Positions 1-8,444 of a stretch of DNA of 64,000 nucleotides are shown here, piece by piece (the stretch's first letter is position 1; each line of letters starts with the position of its first letter). The notes beneath the pieces are model-generated. The model ran no database searches, was not told the origin of the DNA, and was given only the letters and a program-made list of their open reading frames with translations. Source of the stretch: Micromonospora_I sp040659735. Lineage in GTDB: Bacteria; Actinomycetota; Actinomycetes; Mycobacteriales; Micromonosporaceae. Where the stretch lies: NCBI RefSeq assembly GCF_040659735.1, contig NZ_JBFANZ010000013.1, positions 76,844 through 140,843 on the forward strand. The letters are read 5' to 3'. The translations under genes were made by a program, and so were the position numbers.

Positions 1-841
1 CGCGCAATTCGTCGGCGTTGCCGACCCCGGACAGCTGCAGCAGTTGCGGCGAGTTGATGGCGCCGCCGCAGAGGATCACCTCGGCGGCGCGCACGGTGCG
101 GGGCGCGCCGCGTCCGCGGGTGTACTCGACGCCGACCGCCCGCTTGCCCTCGAACAGGACCCGGGTGACGAACGCGCGCGTGCGTACCTCGAGGTTGGGT
201 CGCTTCATCACGGGGTGCAGGTACGCCCGCGCGGCGGAGAGCCGCCGTCCCTTGTGGATGTTGCGGTCGAACCGGGCGAAGCCCTCCTGCCGTTCGCCGT
301 TGACGTCGTCGGTGAGTGGATATCCGGCCTGCTGCGTCGCTTCGAGCATCGCGCCGAAGAGCGGGTTGGTCGCGGGGCCGCGTTCCAGCGTCAGCGGGCC
401 GCCGTGGCCGCGGAAGGGATCGTCGGGGTCGGCCGCCAGGCAGTTCTCCATCTTGTTGAAGTACGGCAGGCAGTGGGCGTAGTCCCAGGTCTCCATGCCG
501 GGATCGGCGCCCCACCGCTCGTAGTCCATCGGGTTGCCGCGCTGGAAGATCATCCCGTTGATGCTGCTCGACCCGCCGAGGACCTTGCCCCGGGCGTGGT
601 AGATCCGCCGCCCGCGCATGTGCGGCTCCGGCTCGGACTCGTACTTCCAGTCGTAGAAGCGGCTCCCGATCGGGAACGGCAGCGCCGCCGGCATGTGGAT
701 GAAGACGTCCCACAGATAGTCGCGGCGTCCCGCCTCCAGCACGAGCACCCGGGTGGAGGGGTCGGCGGAGAGCCGGTTGGCGAGCGCGCTGCCCGCCGAT
801 CCGCCGCCGACGATGACATAGTCGTACTGCTCTGACGTCAT
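1..841 (-). CDS. betA: Choline dehydrogenase-type GMC oxidoreductase (partial, C-terminus off the left edge)
   Basis: FAD-dependent GMC-family alcohol oxidase/dehydrogenase. The N-terminal 280 residues are present. The flavin Rossmann motif VGGGSAGSALANRLS lies near residues 11-25, the GMC signature GKVLGGSSSINGM near residues 85-97, and the second GMC signature GGAINSPQLLQLSGVG near residues 260-275. The order and spacing fit BetA, which oxidises choline to betaine aldehyde and on to betaine. The ATG at 841 starts 1 base after the stop of the Rieske ferredoxin, so it is the last visible gene of the minus-strand operon reductase-ferredoxin-GMC. Substrate choline is inferred from the betaine, dimethylglycine and sarcosine genes next door; other GMC alcohols cannot be excluded from half a protein. 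Confidence 0.85.
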   Translation of the reverse strand, partial: MTSEQYDYVIVGGGSAGSALANRLSADPSTRVLVLEAGRRDYLWDVFIHMPAALPFPIGSRFYDWKYESEPEPHMRGRRIYHARGKVLGGSSSINGMIFQRGNPMDYERWGADPGMETWDYAHCLPYFNKMENCLAADPDDPFRGHGGPLTLERGPATNPLFGAMLEATQQAGYPLTDDVNGERQEGFARFDRNIHKGRRLSAARAYLHPVMKRPNLEVRTRAFVTRVLFEGKRAVGVEYTRGRGAPRTVRAAEVILCGGAINSPQLLQLSGVGNADELR

Positions 842-842
842 G

Positions 843-1208
843 TCAGGCTCGCCTCGCCTCGTGGCTCAAAGTGGCTGGGCCGGGGGGAAGGTTCGGCGCC
901 TCGTCGGAGAGGGCGACCCGCACCATCCCGTCGGTCACCTCGACCCGGTGGGTGCGCACCGGTTTCTTCGCCGGCGGCGCGTCCACCTGCCCGGTCCGCA
1001 GGTCGAACCGGGACGCGTGCAGCGGGCACTCGACCTCGCACCCTTCGAGCCAGCCGTCGGCCAGCGACGCGTCCTGATGGGTGCACGTGTCGTCGACCGC
1101 GAACAGTTGGCCGTCCTCGGTGTGGAAGATCGCCACCGGCGGGTCCGTCGCCCAGCGGAACGACTCGCCGCGGGGGATGGCGCTGAGCGGGCAAACGGGT
1201 TGCATCAT
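843..1208 (-). CDS. Rieske-type [2Fe-2S] ferredoxin
   Basis: A 121-residue stand-alone Rieske ferredoxin. The cluster ligands are Cys42-X-His44 (CTHQD) and Cys61-X2-His64 (CPLHA), the pattern of BphF/CamB-like carriers that feed aromatic-ring-type oxygenases. Two adjacent ATG codons (1208 and 1205) follow an AGGAG; the first is taken. It lies 47 bases downstream of the ferredoxin reductase gene and 1 base before the GMC gene, all on one strand. The only Rieske oxygenase in the window (9617-10741) is on the other strand about 8 kb away, and this protein is its likely electron donor. That partnership is inferred from context. Confidence 0.9.
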   Translation of the reverse strand: MMQPVCPLSAIPRGESFRWATDPPVAIFHTEDGQLFAVDDTCTHQDASLADGWLEGCEVECPLHASRFDLRTGQVDAPPAKKPVRTHRVEVTDGMVRVALSDEAPNLPPGPATLSHEARRA

Positions 1209-1255
1209 GCGGGCTCCTGACGCGTCGCCGAGGGCGGGCGAGGTGGTCGTTGCGG

Positions 1256-2443
1256 TCACGGCGTGTGGACCGGGACGGGATCGGGGGCGCGCAGTTGACG
1301 CCGCCACCGGGTGAACAGCTTTGCCTGGTTCATGCCGAGCACGGCGACGGGGCGTCCGTCGCGTTCGTACACCGCGAGAAAACTGCGCTGGGCCGGGTCG
1401 CCTTCGACGAGCCGCACGGTGTCGCCGTCCGCGCGGTGCCCGGCGAACTGCACGCGCACGCCGTACTGGTCGGACCAGAAGTAGGGGGCGGCGATGTGTG
1501 CCCGCCGGGGGTGGGCCGCGCCGGCGAGGAGCGTCGTGACGGCGGTGGCGGGCTGCTCGTGCGCGTGTGTCCAGTGCTCGGTGCGGACGATTCCGCCCGC
1601 GTAGGGGCTGAAGGACGCCGCGCAGTCGCCGGTGGCGACGACGGCAGGCAGGTTGGTCGCGCACGCCGCGTCGGTGACGACGCCGCCGTGGATCTCCAGC
1701 CCGGAGTCGGCCAGCCACTCCACATTGGGTTGGGCGCCGATGCCGACGACCACGACGTCGGCCGGCAGCCGCGTCCCGTCGGCGAGCTCGACCGCCTCCA
1801 CCCGTTCCGATCCGACCAGCCGGGCCACGCCGGTGCCGGTCAGCAATCGGACGCCGTGGTCGGCGTGCAGGCCCGCGCAGACCGATCCCATCTCGACGCC
1901 GAGGGGTGCGGCGAGCGGCGTGGGCAGGGCCTCGACGACGGTGACGTCGAGGCCGAGGGACCGGGCACTGGAGGCGACCTCCGCTCCGAGGAAGCCCGCG
2001 CCGATCACGACCAGCCGTTCGGCGGCGGCGAGATCTCGCCGAAGCGCCACCGCGTCGTCTAGGGTTCGCAGGGTGTGTACGCCGCTGACGGTTTCGGTGC
2101 CTGGCAGGCGCCGGGCCCGCGCGCCGGTGGCGAGGATGACGGCGTCCACCGGGATCTCCGCACCGTCGGCGAGAGTGATGCTGCGGTTGCGGGCGTCGAG
2201 GCGGACCGCGGCGGTGCCGAGTCGCCACTCGACGTCGAGGGCCTCGTCGGGGTCGGCGAGCGCGAGATCGGCCTCCGTGCATGCGCCGGTCAGGAAGGCC
2301 TTCGACAGCGGGGGCCGGTCGTAGGGCGCGTGGCGCTCCGCGCCGATGGCGATGATCGAGCCGTCGTAGGACTGTTGACGGAGCGCACGGGCGGCGGCCA
2401 CGCCGGCGAGCGAGGCGCCGACGACGGCGATCCGACGTATCAC
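1256..2443 (-). CDS. NAD(P)H-dependent ferredoxin reductase (FAD, pyridine-nucleotide-disulfide family)
   Basis: A 395-residue flavoprotein of the rubredoxin/ferredoxin reductase family (BphA4/CamA-like). The FAD Rossmann fold opens the protein (VVGASLAG, residues 6-13), the NAD-binding motif VIGAGFLGAEVA lies near the middle, and the ATGDCA second FAD motif is in the last third. The GTG at 2443 follows GGAGGG with a 5-base gap; earlier in-frame starts lack such a site. First gene of the operon with the Rieske ferredoxin and GMC gene. It should pass electrons from NAD(P)H to the ferredoxin and on to the betaine-type monooxygenase. A pair of candidate IclR operators lies 14-49 bases upstream. 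Confidence 0.9.
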   Translation of the reverse strand: MIRRIAVVGASLAGVAAARALRQQSYDGSIIAIGAERHAPYDRPPLSKAFLTGACTEADLALADPDEALDVEWRLGTAAVRLDARNRSITLADGAEIPVDAVILATGARARRLPGTETVSGVHTLRTLDDAVALRRDLAAAERLVVIGAGFLGAEVASSARSLGLDVTVVEALPTPLAAPLGVEMGSVCAGLHADHGVRLLTGTGVARLVGSERVEAVELADGTRLPADVVVVGIGAQPNVEWLADSGLEIHGGVVTDAACATNLPAVVATGDCAASFSPYAGGIVRTEHWTHAHEQPATAVTTLLAGAAHPRRAHIAAPYFWSDQYGVRVQFAGHRADGDTVRLVEGDPAQRSFLAVYERDGRPVAVLGMNQAKLFTRWRRQLRAPDPVPVHTP

Positions 2444-2456
2444 ACCACTGCCCTCC

Positions 2457-2492
2457 GTTGTGGATTGCGAAACGGCTCGTGAGATACGCAAC
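2457..2492. promoter_or_regulatory. Candidate IclR operator pair upstream of the ferredoxin reductase operon
   Basis: Two 17-mers, GTTGTGGATTGCGAAAC (2457-2473) and CTCGTGAGATACGCAAC (2476-2492), start 19 bases apart in the divergent region between the reductase gene and iclR. They fit an imperfect palindrome GTTGYG-N5-CRCAAC that recurs, with the same 19-base offset, before glyA (3419) and before the dimethylglycine oxidase gene (5893). The position suits autoregulation of iclR and control of the reductase operon. Binding by the neighbouring IclR protein is inference. Confidence 0.55.
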
Positions 2493-2625
2493 AGCGTGCA
2501 CGTGGGTTTCCGCGTAGTCAAGACATGAAATGAGCTGGTTGCCGAAGCGGTCGCCGGTGGTGGCGTGCGGCCGCGCCGTACGACGCCATCGCGCGGCATC
2601 GGAAGTGCTCGCTTATTGTTCCGCC

Positions 2626-3414
2626 ATGAGCAACTCAACTGACGGTGTGACCGAGTCAGCGCCGGCGCTCGTCCAGTCCGTCGACCGCGCGCTGAGCATC
2701 CTGGAGATCCTGGCGCGCCGCGGGGATGCGGGTGTCACCGACATCGGCAAGGAGCTGGGGGTCCACAAATCCACGGCGTTCCGCCTCCTCGCGGTTCTGG
2801 AGAACCGCGGGTTCGTCGAGCAGGCGGAGGAGCGCGGCGCCTACCGGCTCGGCTTCGGAATCGTGCGGCTGGCCGGCGCGATTACCGCGCAGCTCGATCT
2901 GACGCGGCAGAGCCGCCCGGCGTGCGAGCGGCTCGCCGGCGAGCTCGGTGAGACCGTCAACGTCGCGATCCTCGACGGCGATCGCGCCGTGAACGTCACC
3001 CAGGCGCTCGGCGCGGCGTCGGTAGCCAGCCAGAACTGGGTCGGGAAGCAGACGCCGGTGCACGCCACGTCCAGCGGCAAGGTGCTGCTGGCGTACGCGC
3101 CGTCCAGCCTTTACCGCGCGGTCCTCGCCGATCCGCTGGAGCGCTTCACCGACGCGACCATCACCGACGCGACCGTGCTGAAGGCGGAGTTGGACCGGAT
3201 CGCGGAGGCCGGGTGGGGTTGTACCGCGGAAGAGTACGAGGTGGGGCTCAACGCCGTCGCCGCTCCGGTACGCGGGCCCGATGGATCCGTCATCGCGGCC
3301 CTGAGCGTCTCCGGTCCCGCCTACCGCCTCACGCCGGAATCCTTCCCGGGCGTGGCGGCCCGGGTCGTCGCCGTGGCGGAGGAGGTCAGCGCCCGGATGG
3401 GTTACTTCGGCTGA
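2626..3414 (+). CDS. IclR-family transcriptional regulator of the choline/betaine island
   Basis: A 262-residue IclR protein. The N-terminal winged helix-turn-helix (about residues 15-75) contains SVDRALSILEIL and the recognition segment HKSTAFRLLAVLENRGFV. The C-terminal effector domain contains TSSGKVLLAYAP and the AAPVRGPDGSVIAALSVSGP signature. The ATG at 2626 gives the usual family length; a longer frame beginning at 2530 adds an arginine-rich tail unlike IclR proteins. It sits between the two catabolic operons. Three promoter regions of the island carry the same paired palindrome, so it is the natural candidate regulator. The effector is unknown; a pathway intermediate would be expected. 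Confidence 0.9.
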   Translation: MSNSTDGVTESAPALVQSVDRALSILEILARRGDAGVTDIGKELGVHKSTAFRLLAVLENRGFVEQAEERGAYRLGFGIVRLAGAITAQLDLTRQSRPACERLAGELGETVNVAILDGDRAVNVTQALGAASVASQNWVGKQTPVHATSSGKVLLAYAPSSLYRAVLADPLERFTDATITDATVLKAELDRIAEAGWGCTAEEYEVGLNAVAAPVRGPDGSVIAALSVSGPAYRLTPESFPGVAARVVAVAEEVSARMGYFG

Positions 3415-3418
3415 CGCC

Positions 3419-3454
3419 GTTGTGTGACGCGCAACGCGCATCGTATGGTGCAAC
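3419..3454. promoter_or_regulatory. Candidate IclR operator pair upstream of glyA
   Basis: GTTGTGTGACGCGCAAC (3419-3435) is the cleanest copy of the island palindrome. A weaker partner GCATCGTATGGTGCAAC (3438-3454) starts 19 bases later. The pair fills the short gap between the iclR stop (3414) and the glyA Shine-Dalgarno sequence (AAGGAG at 3468). It would allow glyA-purU to be controlled separately from iclR. Confidence 0.5.
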
Positions 3455-3480
3455 CTTCGCCGTCGCGAAGGAGTCTGCCC

Positions 3481-4767
3481 ATGGTGCACGTCGATTCCCG
3501 CACGCTGCTGGATCTGCCCCTCGCCGAGCTCGACCCGGAGGTCGCCCTCGCCGTCGACCGGGAACTGCGCCGCCAGCAGTCGACGCTGGAGATGATCGCC
3601 TCGGAAAACTTCGCCCCGCGCGCGGTCATGGAAGCGCAGGGCTCCGTCCTGACGAACAAGTACGCCGAGGGCTACCCGGGCCGCCGCTACTACGGCGGGT
3701 GCGAGTACGTCGACGTCACCGAGCAGCTGGCCATCGACCGGGTCAAGGCGCTGTTCGGCGCCGGGTACGCCAACGTGCAGCCGCACTCCGGGGCGCAGGC
3801 CAACGCCGCGGCGATGATGGCGCTGCTCACGCCGGGGGACACGATCCTCGGTCTGGACCTCGCGCACGGCGGGCACCTGACGCACGGCATGCGCATCAAC
3901 TTCTCCGGCAAGCTGTACAACGTCGTCGCCTACCACGTCCGCGAGTCCGACTGCCTCGTCGACATGGACGAGGTCGAGCGGCTCGCGCGGGAGCACCGGC
4001 CGAAGCTGATAATCGCCGGCTGGTCGGCGTACCCCCGGCGGCTGGACTTCGCGCACTTCCGCCGCATCGCCGACGAGGTCGGCGCGTACCTCATGGTGGA
4101 CATGGCGCACTTCGCCGGACTGGTCGCGGCCGGCCTGCACCCCAATCCGGTGCCGTACGCCCATGTCGTCACGACGACCACGCACAAGACGCTCGGTGGT
4201 CCTCGCGGCGGCGTCATCCTGTCCGCCTCCGACGAACTGGCCAAGAAGCTCAACTCGGCGGTCTTCCCGGGACAGCAGGGCGGTCCGCTCGAGCACGTGA
4301 TCGCCGCGAAGGCCGTCGCCTTCAAGCTGGCCGCGTCCGACGACTTCCGCGACCGGCAGGTGCGCACCCTGGAGGGTGCACGCATCCTCGCCGAGCGGCT
4401 CGTCGCCACCGACCCGGCCGCCGGCGTCACCGTGCTCACCGGGGGCACGGACGTGCACCTGGTCCTCGTCGACCTGCGCCAATCCGCGCTCGACGGCCGG
4501 CAGGCCGAGGACCGGCTGCACCAGGTCGGCATCACGGTCAACCGCAACGCGGTCCCGTTCGACCCGCGACCGCCGATGGTCACCTCCGGCCTGCGCATCG
4601 GCACGCCGGCGCTGGCCACCCGCGGCTTCGCGGCGGAGGACTTCCGCGAGGTGGCCGACGTGATCGCCGCCGCGCTGCAGCCCGAGTACGACGACGCGCG
4701 CGGCGCCGAGCTGCGTGGGCGCGTCGCCGAGCTCACCCACCGGCACCCGCTCTACGCGCAGATGTGA
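3481..4767 (+). CDS. glyA: Serine hydroxymethyltransferase
   Basis: A 428-residue PLP enzyme that interconverts glycine plus 5,10-methylene-THF and serine plus THF. The active-site segment TTTTHKTLGGPRGG carries the Schiff-base lysine at residue 236, and the N-terminal block MIASENFAPRAVMEAQGS is typical of SHMT. The ATG at 3481 follows AAGGAG at 7 bases; a longer in-frame start at 3424 would run through the candidate operator. It overlaps or abuts purU and sits inside the betaine-degrading island, so its role here is probably catabolic: it consumes the glycine made from sarcosine together with methylene-THF made by the demethylating oxidases. A second housekeeping glyA elsewhere is likely but not visible. 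Confidence 0.95.
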   Translation: MVHVDSRTLLDLPLAELDPEVALAVDRELRRQQSTLEMIASENFAPRAVMEAQGSVLTNKYAEGYPGRRYYGGCEYVDVTEQLAIDRVKALFGAGYANVQPHSGAQANAAAMMALLTPGDTILGLDLAHGGHLTHGMRINFSGKLYNVVAYHVRESDCLVDMDEVERLAREHRPKLIIAGWSAYPRRLDFAHFRRIADEVGAYLMVDMAHFAGLVAAGLHPNPVPYAHVVTTTTHKTLGGPRGGVILSASDELAKKLNSAVFPGQQGGPLEHVIAAKAVAFKLAASDDFRDRQVRTLEGARILAERLVATDPAAGVTVLTGGTDVHLVLVDLRQSALDGRQAEDRLHQVGITVNRNAVPFDPRPPMVTSGLRIGTPALATRGFAAEDFREVADVIAAALQPEYDDARGAELRGRVAELTHRHPLYAQM

Positions 4768-4772
4768 CCGTG

Positions 4773-5678
4773 ATGTCCCCACAGAACGCCACCACCGTCG
4801 TCGCGGAGCGGCCGGGCTCCGGCGCCGCGCGGGAGTACATCCTGACGCTCACGTGCGCCGAACGCCCGGGCATCGTCCACGAGGTCTCCGGATTTCTCGT
4901 CGCGCACGACTGCGACATCGTGGAGAACCAGCAGTTCGGCGACCGCGAGTCCGGCCGCTTCTTCATGCGGGTGCACTTCCAGCGGCTCGGCGGGGAGATC
5001 GACATCGCCCTGCTGCGGTCGCGGTTCGCCGGGATCGCGTCCCGATCGGACATGGAGTGGGGGCTGCACGCCGCCGACGACCGCCCCCGCCTGCTGCTGA
5101 TGGTCTCGCGCCTGGGGCACTGCCTCAACGACCTGCTCTACCGGTGGAGCACGGGGGCGTTGCACGCCGAGGTGACCGGCATCGTCTCCAACCACCCGGA
5201 CTTCGCCGATCTCGCGGCCTCCCACAAGCTGCCGTTCCACCATCTCCCGGTGACGCCCGAGACGAAGCGCCAGCAGGAGGCGCGGCTGCTCGAAATCGTC
5301 GAGGAGCAGCAGATCGACCTCGTCGTCCTGGCCCGGTACATGCAGATCCTGTCGCCGCAGGCGTGTACCGCTCTGGCCGGGCGGGCGGTCAACATCCACC
5401 ACTCCTTCCTGCCGGGCTTCGCCGGCGCGCGCCCGTACCACCAGGCGCACGAGCGGGGAGTGAAGCTCATCGGGGCCACGGCGCACTTCGTGACGCCGGA
5501 CCTCGACGAGGGCCCGATCATCGAGCAGGAGGTCGTACGGGTGGACCACACCCGCACGGCGGCGCAACTCACCGCGATCGGCCGTGAGGTCGAATGCCTG
5601 GCGCTGTCGCACGCCCTGCAGGCGATCGTCGAGCGTCGGGTCCTGCTCAACGGCAACCGCACCGTGGTCTTCCGGTAA
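4773..5678 (+). CDS. purU: Formyltetrahydrofolate deformylase
   Basis: A 301-residue protein that hydrolyses 10-formyl-THF to formate and THF. An ACT-like N-terminal domain (about residues 17-90, containing CAERPGIVHEVSGFL) precedes a formyltransferase-type domain with AVNIHHSFLPGFAGARPY and GATAHFVTPDLDEGPIIEQ, where Asn, His and Asp are the family catalytic residues. Starts are possible at GTG 4764 (overlapping the glyA stop), GTG 4770 or ATG 4773; translation is probably coupled to glyA. In this island it would relieve THF trapped as formyl-THF when three methyl groups per choline are oxidised. A strong hairpin follows at 5767-5805. Confidence 0.92.
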   Translation: MSPQNATTVVAERPGSGAAREYILTLTCAERPGIVHEVSGFLVAHDCDIVENQQFGDRESGRFFMRVHFQRLGGEIDIALLRSRFAGIASRSDMEWGLHAADDRPRLLLMVSRLGHCLNDLLYRWSTGALHAEVTGIVSNHPDFADLAASHKLPFHHLPVTPETKRQQEARLLEIVEEQQIDLVVLARYMQILSPQACTALAGRAVNIHHSFLPGFAGARPYHQAHERGVKLIGATAHFVTPDLDEGPIIEQEVVRVDHTRTAAQLTAIGREVECLALSHALQAIVERRVLLNGNRTVVFR

Positions 5679-5766
5679 GCCGTCGTCGACCACTCGTCGT
5701 CTTCGGCGACCCGCCTTTCGGCACCGTGGTCCACACCGGACACGGCGCCGGTACGACCTGCACCAC

Positions 5767-5805
5767 CGCCGCCCGTTTTCCGCCCCGCGCGGGAGGCGGG
5801 CGGCG
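5767..5805 (+). terminator. GC-rich hairpin after purU
   Basis: The arms CGCCGCCCG (5767-5775) and CGGGCGGCG (5797-5805) flank a second inner CCGCC/GGCGG pairing. There is no T-run afterwards, as is common for actinobacterial terminators. It separates purU from the promoter of the dimethylglycine oxidase gene. Confidence 0.45.
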
Positions 5806-5892
5806 TGTGTGTGGACGGTGAACGGTGTCGCCGCGGCACTCCATCGAGGTACCGCGAAGACTCTTGACTTGCGCTCAGCCGTTAGCCATGCT

Positions 5893-5928
5893 GTTGCGTA
5901 TTCCACACTTTGTTGCGCGTTGTGGAAC
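5893..5928. promoter_or_regulatory. Candidate IclR operator pair upstream of the dimethylglycine oxidase operon
   Basis: GTTGCGTATTCCACACT (5893-5909) and GTTGCGCGTTGTGGAAC (5912-5928) start 19 bases apart, the same offset as the pairs at 2457 and 3419. The complement of the first reads AGTGTGGAATACGCAAC, close to the reductase-operon copy. A larger inverted repeat TTCCACA...TGTGGAA spans both. A possible -35 TTGACT lies at 5864-5869, so a protein bound here would cover the -10 region and transcription start. Confidence 0.55.
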
Positions 5929-5962
5929 AACCGATTGGTTAAGCGCTTGGAAAGGAACCCCC

Positions 5963-8413
5963 ATGACCAAGCCCCCTCGCGTAGTGATCATCGGTGCCGG
6001 CATCGTCGGCAGTTCCCTCGCGGACGAGTTGACCGAGCGAGGCTGGACCGACGTCACCGTCGTCGACCAGGGGCCGCTCTTCGCCACCGGTGGCTCCAGC
6101 TCACACGCCCCCGGCCTGGTGTTCCAGACGAACGCCTCGAAGACGATGACCGAGCTCGCCAGCTACACCGTGCGCAAGCTCAGTGGCCTGACGCTGGACG
6201 GCCAGTGGTGCTTCCGGCAGGTCGGCGGTCTCGAGGTCGCCACCACCGAGGCCCGGTGGACGGACCTGAAGCGCAAGCACGGCCTGGCCACGTCGTGGGG
6301 GATCGAGGGCACGCTGCTCGGCCCCGAGGAGTGCGCGGCCCTGCACCCTCTGCTCGACCCGAGCACGGTGCTCGGCGGTCTGCATGTCCCCACCGACGGG
6401 CTGGCCAACGCGGTGCGGGCGGTGGAGGCGCAGGCGCGCCGGGCGATGGAACGCGGCGCCCGGTTCCTCGGTGGACACACAGTGGTCGGTATCGGCCAGG
6501 AGAACGGAAGCGTCACCGGCGTCGAGACCGATCAGGGCTTCATCGCGGCCGACATCGTGGTCTGCGCCGCCGGCTTCTGGGGCCCCGGAATCGGACGCAT
6601 GGTGGGGCTGACCATCCCGCTGCTGCCCCTCGCGCACCAGTACGCGAAGACGGGACAGGTGGCCTCGCTGATCGGCGTCAACGACGCCCGGTCCGAGGCC
6701 AACAAGCCGATCCTCCGCCACCAGGACCAGGACCTGTACTACCGGGAGCACGGAGACCGCATCGGGATCGGCTACTACGGCCACCGTCCGATGCCGGTCG
6801 ACGTCGACGAGATCCTGTCGCCGGCGCAGGCGCCGGTCATGCCGAGCGTCCTCGCGTTCACCGAAGAGGACTTCGCGCGCGCGTGGCAGGAAACGGTCTC
6901 GCTCCTGCCGGAGCTGGCCGAGACGAAGGTCGAGGAGGGCTTCAACGGCATCTTCTCCTTCACCCCCGACGGCGGGCCGATCATGGGGGAGCACCGGGAG
7001 CTGTCCGGTTTCTGGGTCGCCGAGGCCGTGTGGGTGACGCACTCCGCGGGCGTCGCGCGCGCGATGGCGGAGTGGCTCGTCGACGGCCAGCCCCGCGTCG
7101 ACGTGCACGAGTGCGACCTGCACCGCTTCGAGGAGGTGCAGCTCGCCCCCGACTACATCGCCGAGCGCGGCCGCCAGAACTTCATCGAGGTCTACGACAT
7201 CATCCACCCGCTGCAGCCGATGGAACGACCGCGGCCACTGCGCACCAGCCCGTTCTACCCGCGCCAGCAGCAGCTCGGCGCCGTCTTCCTGGAAGGCGCC
7301 GGCTGGGAACGGCCCTACTGGTACGAGGCGAACGCCGGCCTGCTGGACACCGTGGACGTGCCGGAGCGGGACGCCTGGTCGGCGCGGTACTGGTCACCCG
7401 TCGCGGCCGTGGAGTCGGCAGTGACGCGGGAACGCGTCGCGATGTACGACATGACGCCGCTCAAGCGCCTGGAGGTCAGCGGCCCCGGCGCCCTGGACTT
7501 CCTGCAGCGACTGACCACCAACAACCTCGCCAAGTCGGTCGGCTCGGTCACGTACACGCTCATGCTCGGCCACGACGGCGGCGTCCGCAGCGACCTGACG
7601 GTGGCCCGCCTCGGCGAGAACCTGTTCCAGGTCGGCGCGAACGGCCCGCTGGACGAGGACTGGATGCGACAGCAGTTGCCGGCCGACGGTTCGGTCGGAG
7701 TCCGCGACATCACCGGCGGCACCTGCTGCATCGGCCTGTGGGGCCCGCTCGCCCGCGACCTCGTGTCGCCGCTGACCCGCGAGGACTTCTCGCACGCCGG
7801 GTTCAGGTACTTCCGCGCGAAGAAGGCGTACATCGGGGAGGTGCCGGTGACCGCCTTGCGGCTGTCCTACGTCGGCGAGCTCGGCTGGGAGATCTACGCC
7901 TCCGCCGACACCGGGCTCAAGCTGTGGGACACGCTCTGGGGCGCCGGCCAGGAGCTGGGCGTGATCGCCGCGGGGCGCAGCGCCTTCAACAGCCTCCGCC
8001 TGGAGAAGGGCTACCGGTCCTGGGGGACCGACCTGACCACCGAGCACGACCCGTACGAGGCGGGGCTCGGCTTCGCCGTGCGGATGGACAAGGGCGACTT
8101 CATCGGGCGGGCCGCGATCGAGGGGCGCTCGGAGGAGACGGTGCGGCGGCGGCTCAGCTGCCTGACCCTCGACGACCCGACCGCGCTGGTCATGGGCAAG
8201 GAGCCCGTGTTCGCGGCCGGAACCGCCGTCGGCTACGTCACCAGCGCGTCCTACGGCTACAGCATCGGCCGGACCGTCGCGTACGCCTGGCTGCCCAGCG
8301 CGGTGTCCGTGCCCGGCACCCCCGTGACGATCGGGTACTTCGGCGAGCAGCTGCCGGCCACCGTCGCGGCGGAACCACTCTTCGACCCGCAGATGGAGCG
8401 CATCCGCCGCTAA
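5963..8413 (+). CDS. Dimethylglycine oxidase/dehydrogenase (FAD plus folate-binding domains)
   Basis: An 816-residue two-domain enzyme that oxidatively demethylates N,N-dimethylglycine to sarcosine and hands the methyl carbon to THF as methylene-THF. The DAO-type FAD domain starts at once (VVIIGAGIVGSSLADEL, residues 7-23). His48 in GGSSSHAPGLVFQ corresponds to the region where characterised homologues attach FAD covalently. The C-terminal half (from about residue 490) is an aminomethyltransferase/GcvT-like folate domain with YDMTPLKRLEVSGPGALDF and GRSAFNSLRLEKGYRSWG. Length matches Arthrobacter DmgO. The ATG at 5963 follows AAAGGAA. First gene of the operon that continues with sarcosine oxidase, the Rieske oxygenase and serine dehydratase. 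Dimethylglycine rather than sarcosine is chosen because sarcosine has its own oxidase next door. Confidence 0.88.
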   Translation: MTKPPRVVIIGAGIVGSSLADELTERGWTDVTVVDQGPLFATGGSSSHAPGLVFQTNASKTMTELASYTVRKLSGLTLDGQWCFRQVGGLEVATTEARWTDLKRKHGLATSWGIEGTLLGPEECAALHPLLDPSTVLGGLHVPTDGLANAVRAVEAQARRAMERGARFLGGHTVVGIGQENGSVTGVETDQGFIAADIVVCAAGFWGPGIGRMVGLTIPLLPLAHQYAKTGQVASLIGVNDARSEANKPILRHQDQDLYYREHGDRIGIGYYGHRPMPVDVDEILSPAQAPVMPSVLAFTEEDFARAWQETVSLLPELAETKVEEGFNGIFSFTPDGGPIMGEHRELSGFWVAEAVWVTHSAGVARAMAEWLVDGQPRVDVHECDLHRFEEVQLAPDYIAERGRQNFIEVYDIIHPLQPMERPRPLRTSPFYPRQQQLGAVFLEGAGWERPYWYEANAGLLDTVDVPERDAWSARYWSPVAAVESAVTRERVAMYDMTPLKRLEVSGPGALDFLQRLTTNNLAKSVGSVTYTLMLGHDGGVRSDLTVARLGENLFQVGANGPLDEDWMRQQLPADGSVGVRDITGGTCCIGLWGPLARDLVSPLTREDFSHAGFRYFRAKKAYIGEVPVTALRLSYVGELGWEIYASADTGLKLWDTLWGAGQELGVIAAGRSAFNSLRLEKGYRSWGTDLTTEHDPYEAGLGFAVRMDKGDFIGRAAIEGRSEETVRRRLSCLTLDDPTALVMGKEPVFAAGTAVGYVTSASYGYSIGRTVAYAWLPSAVSVPGTPVTIGYFGEQLPATVAAEPLFDPQMERIRR

Positions 8414-8444
8414 CCGCGCGATCGCCCGAGGGGAGGCAGCAGAC

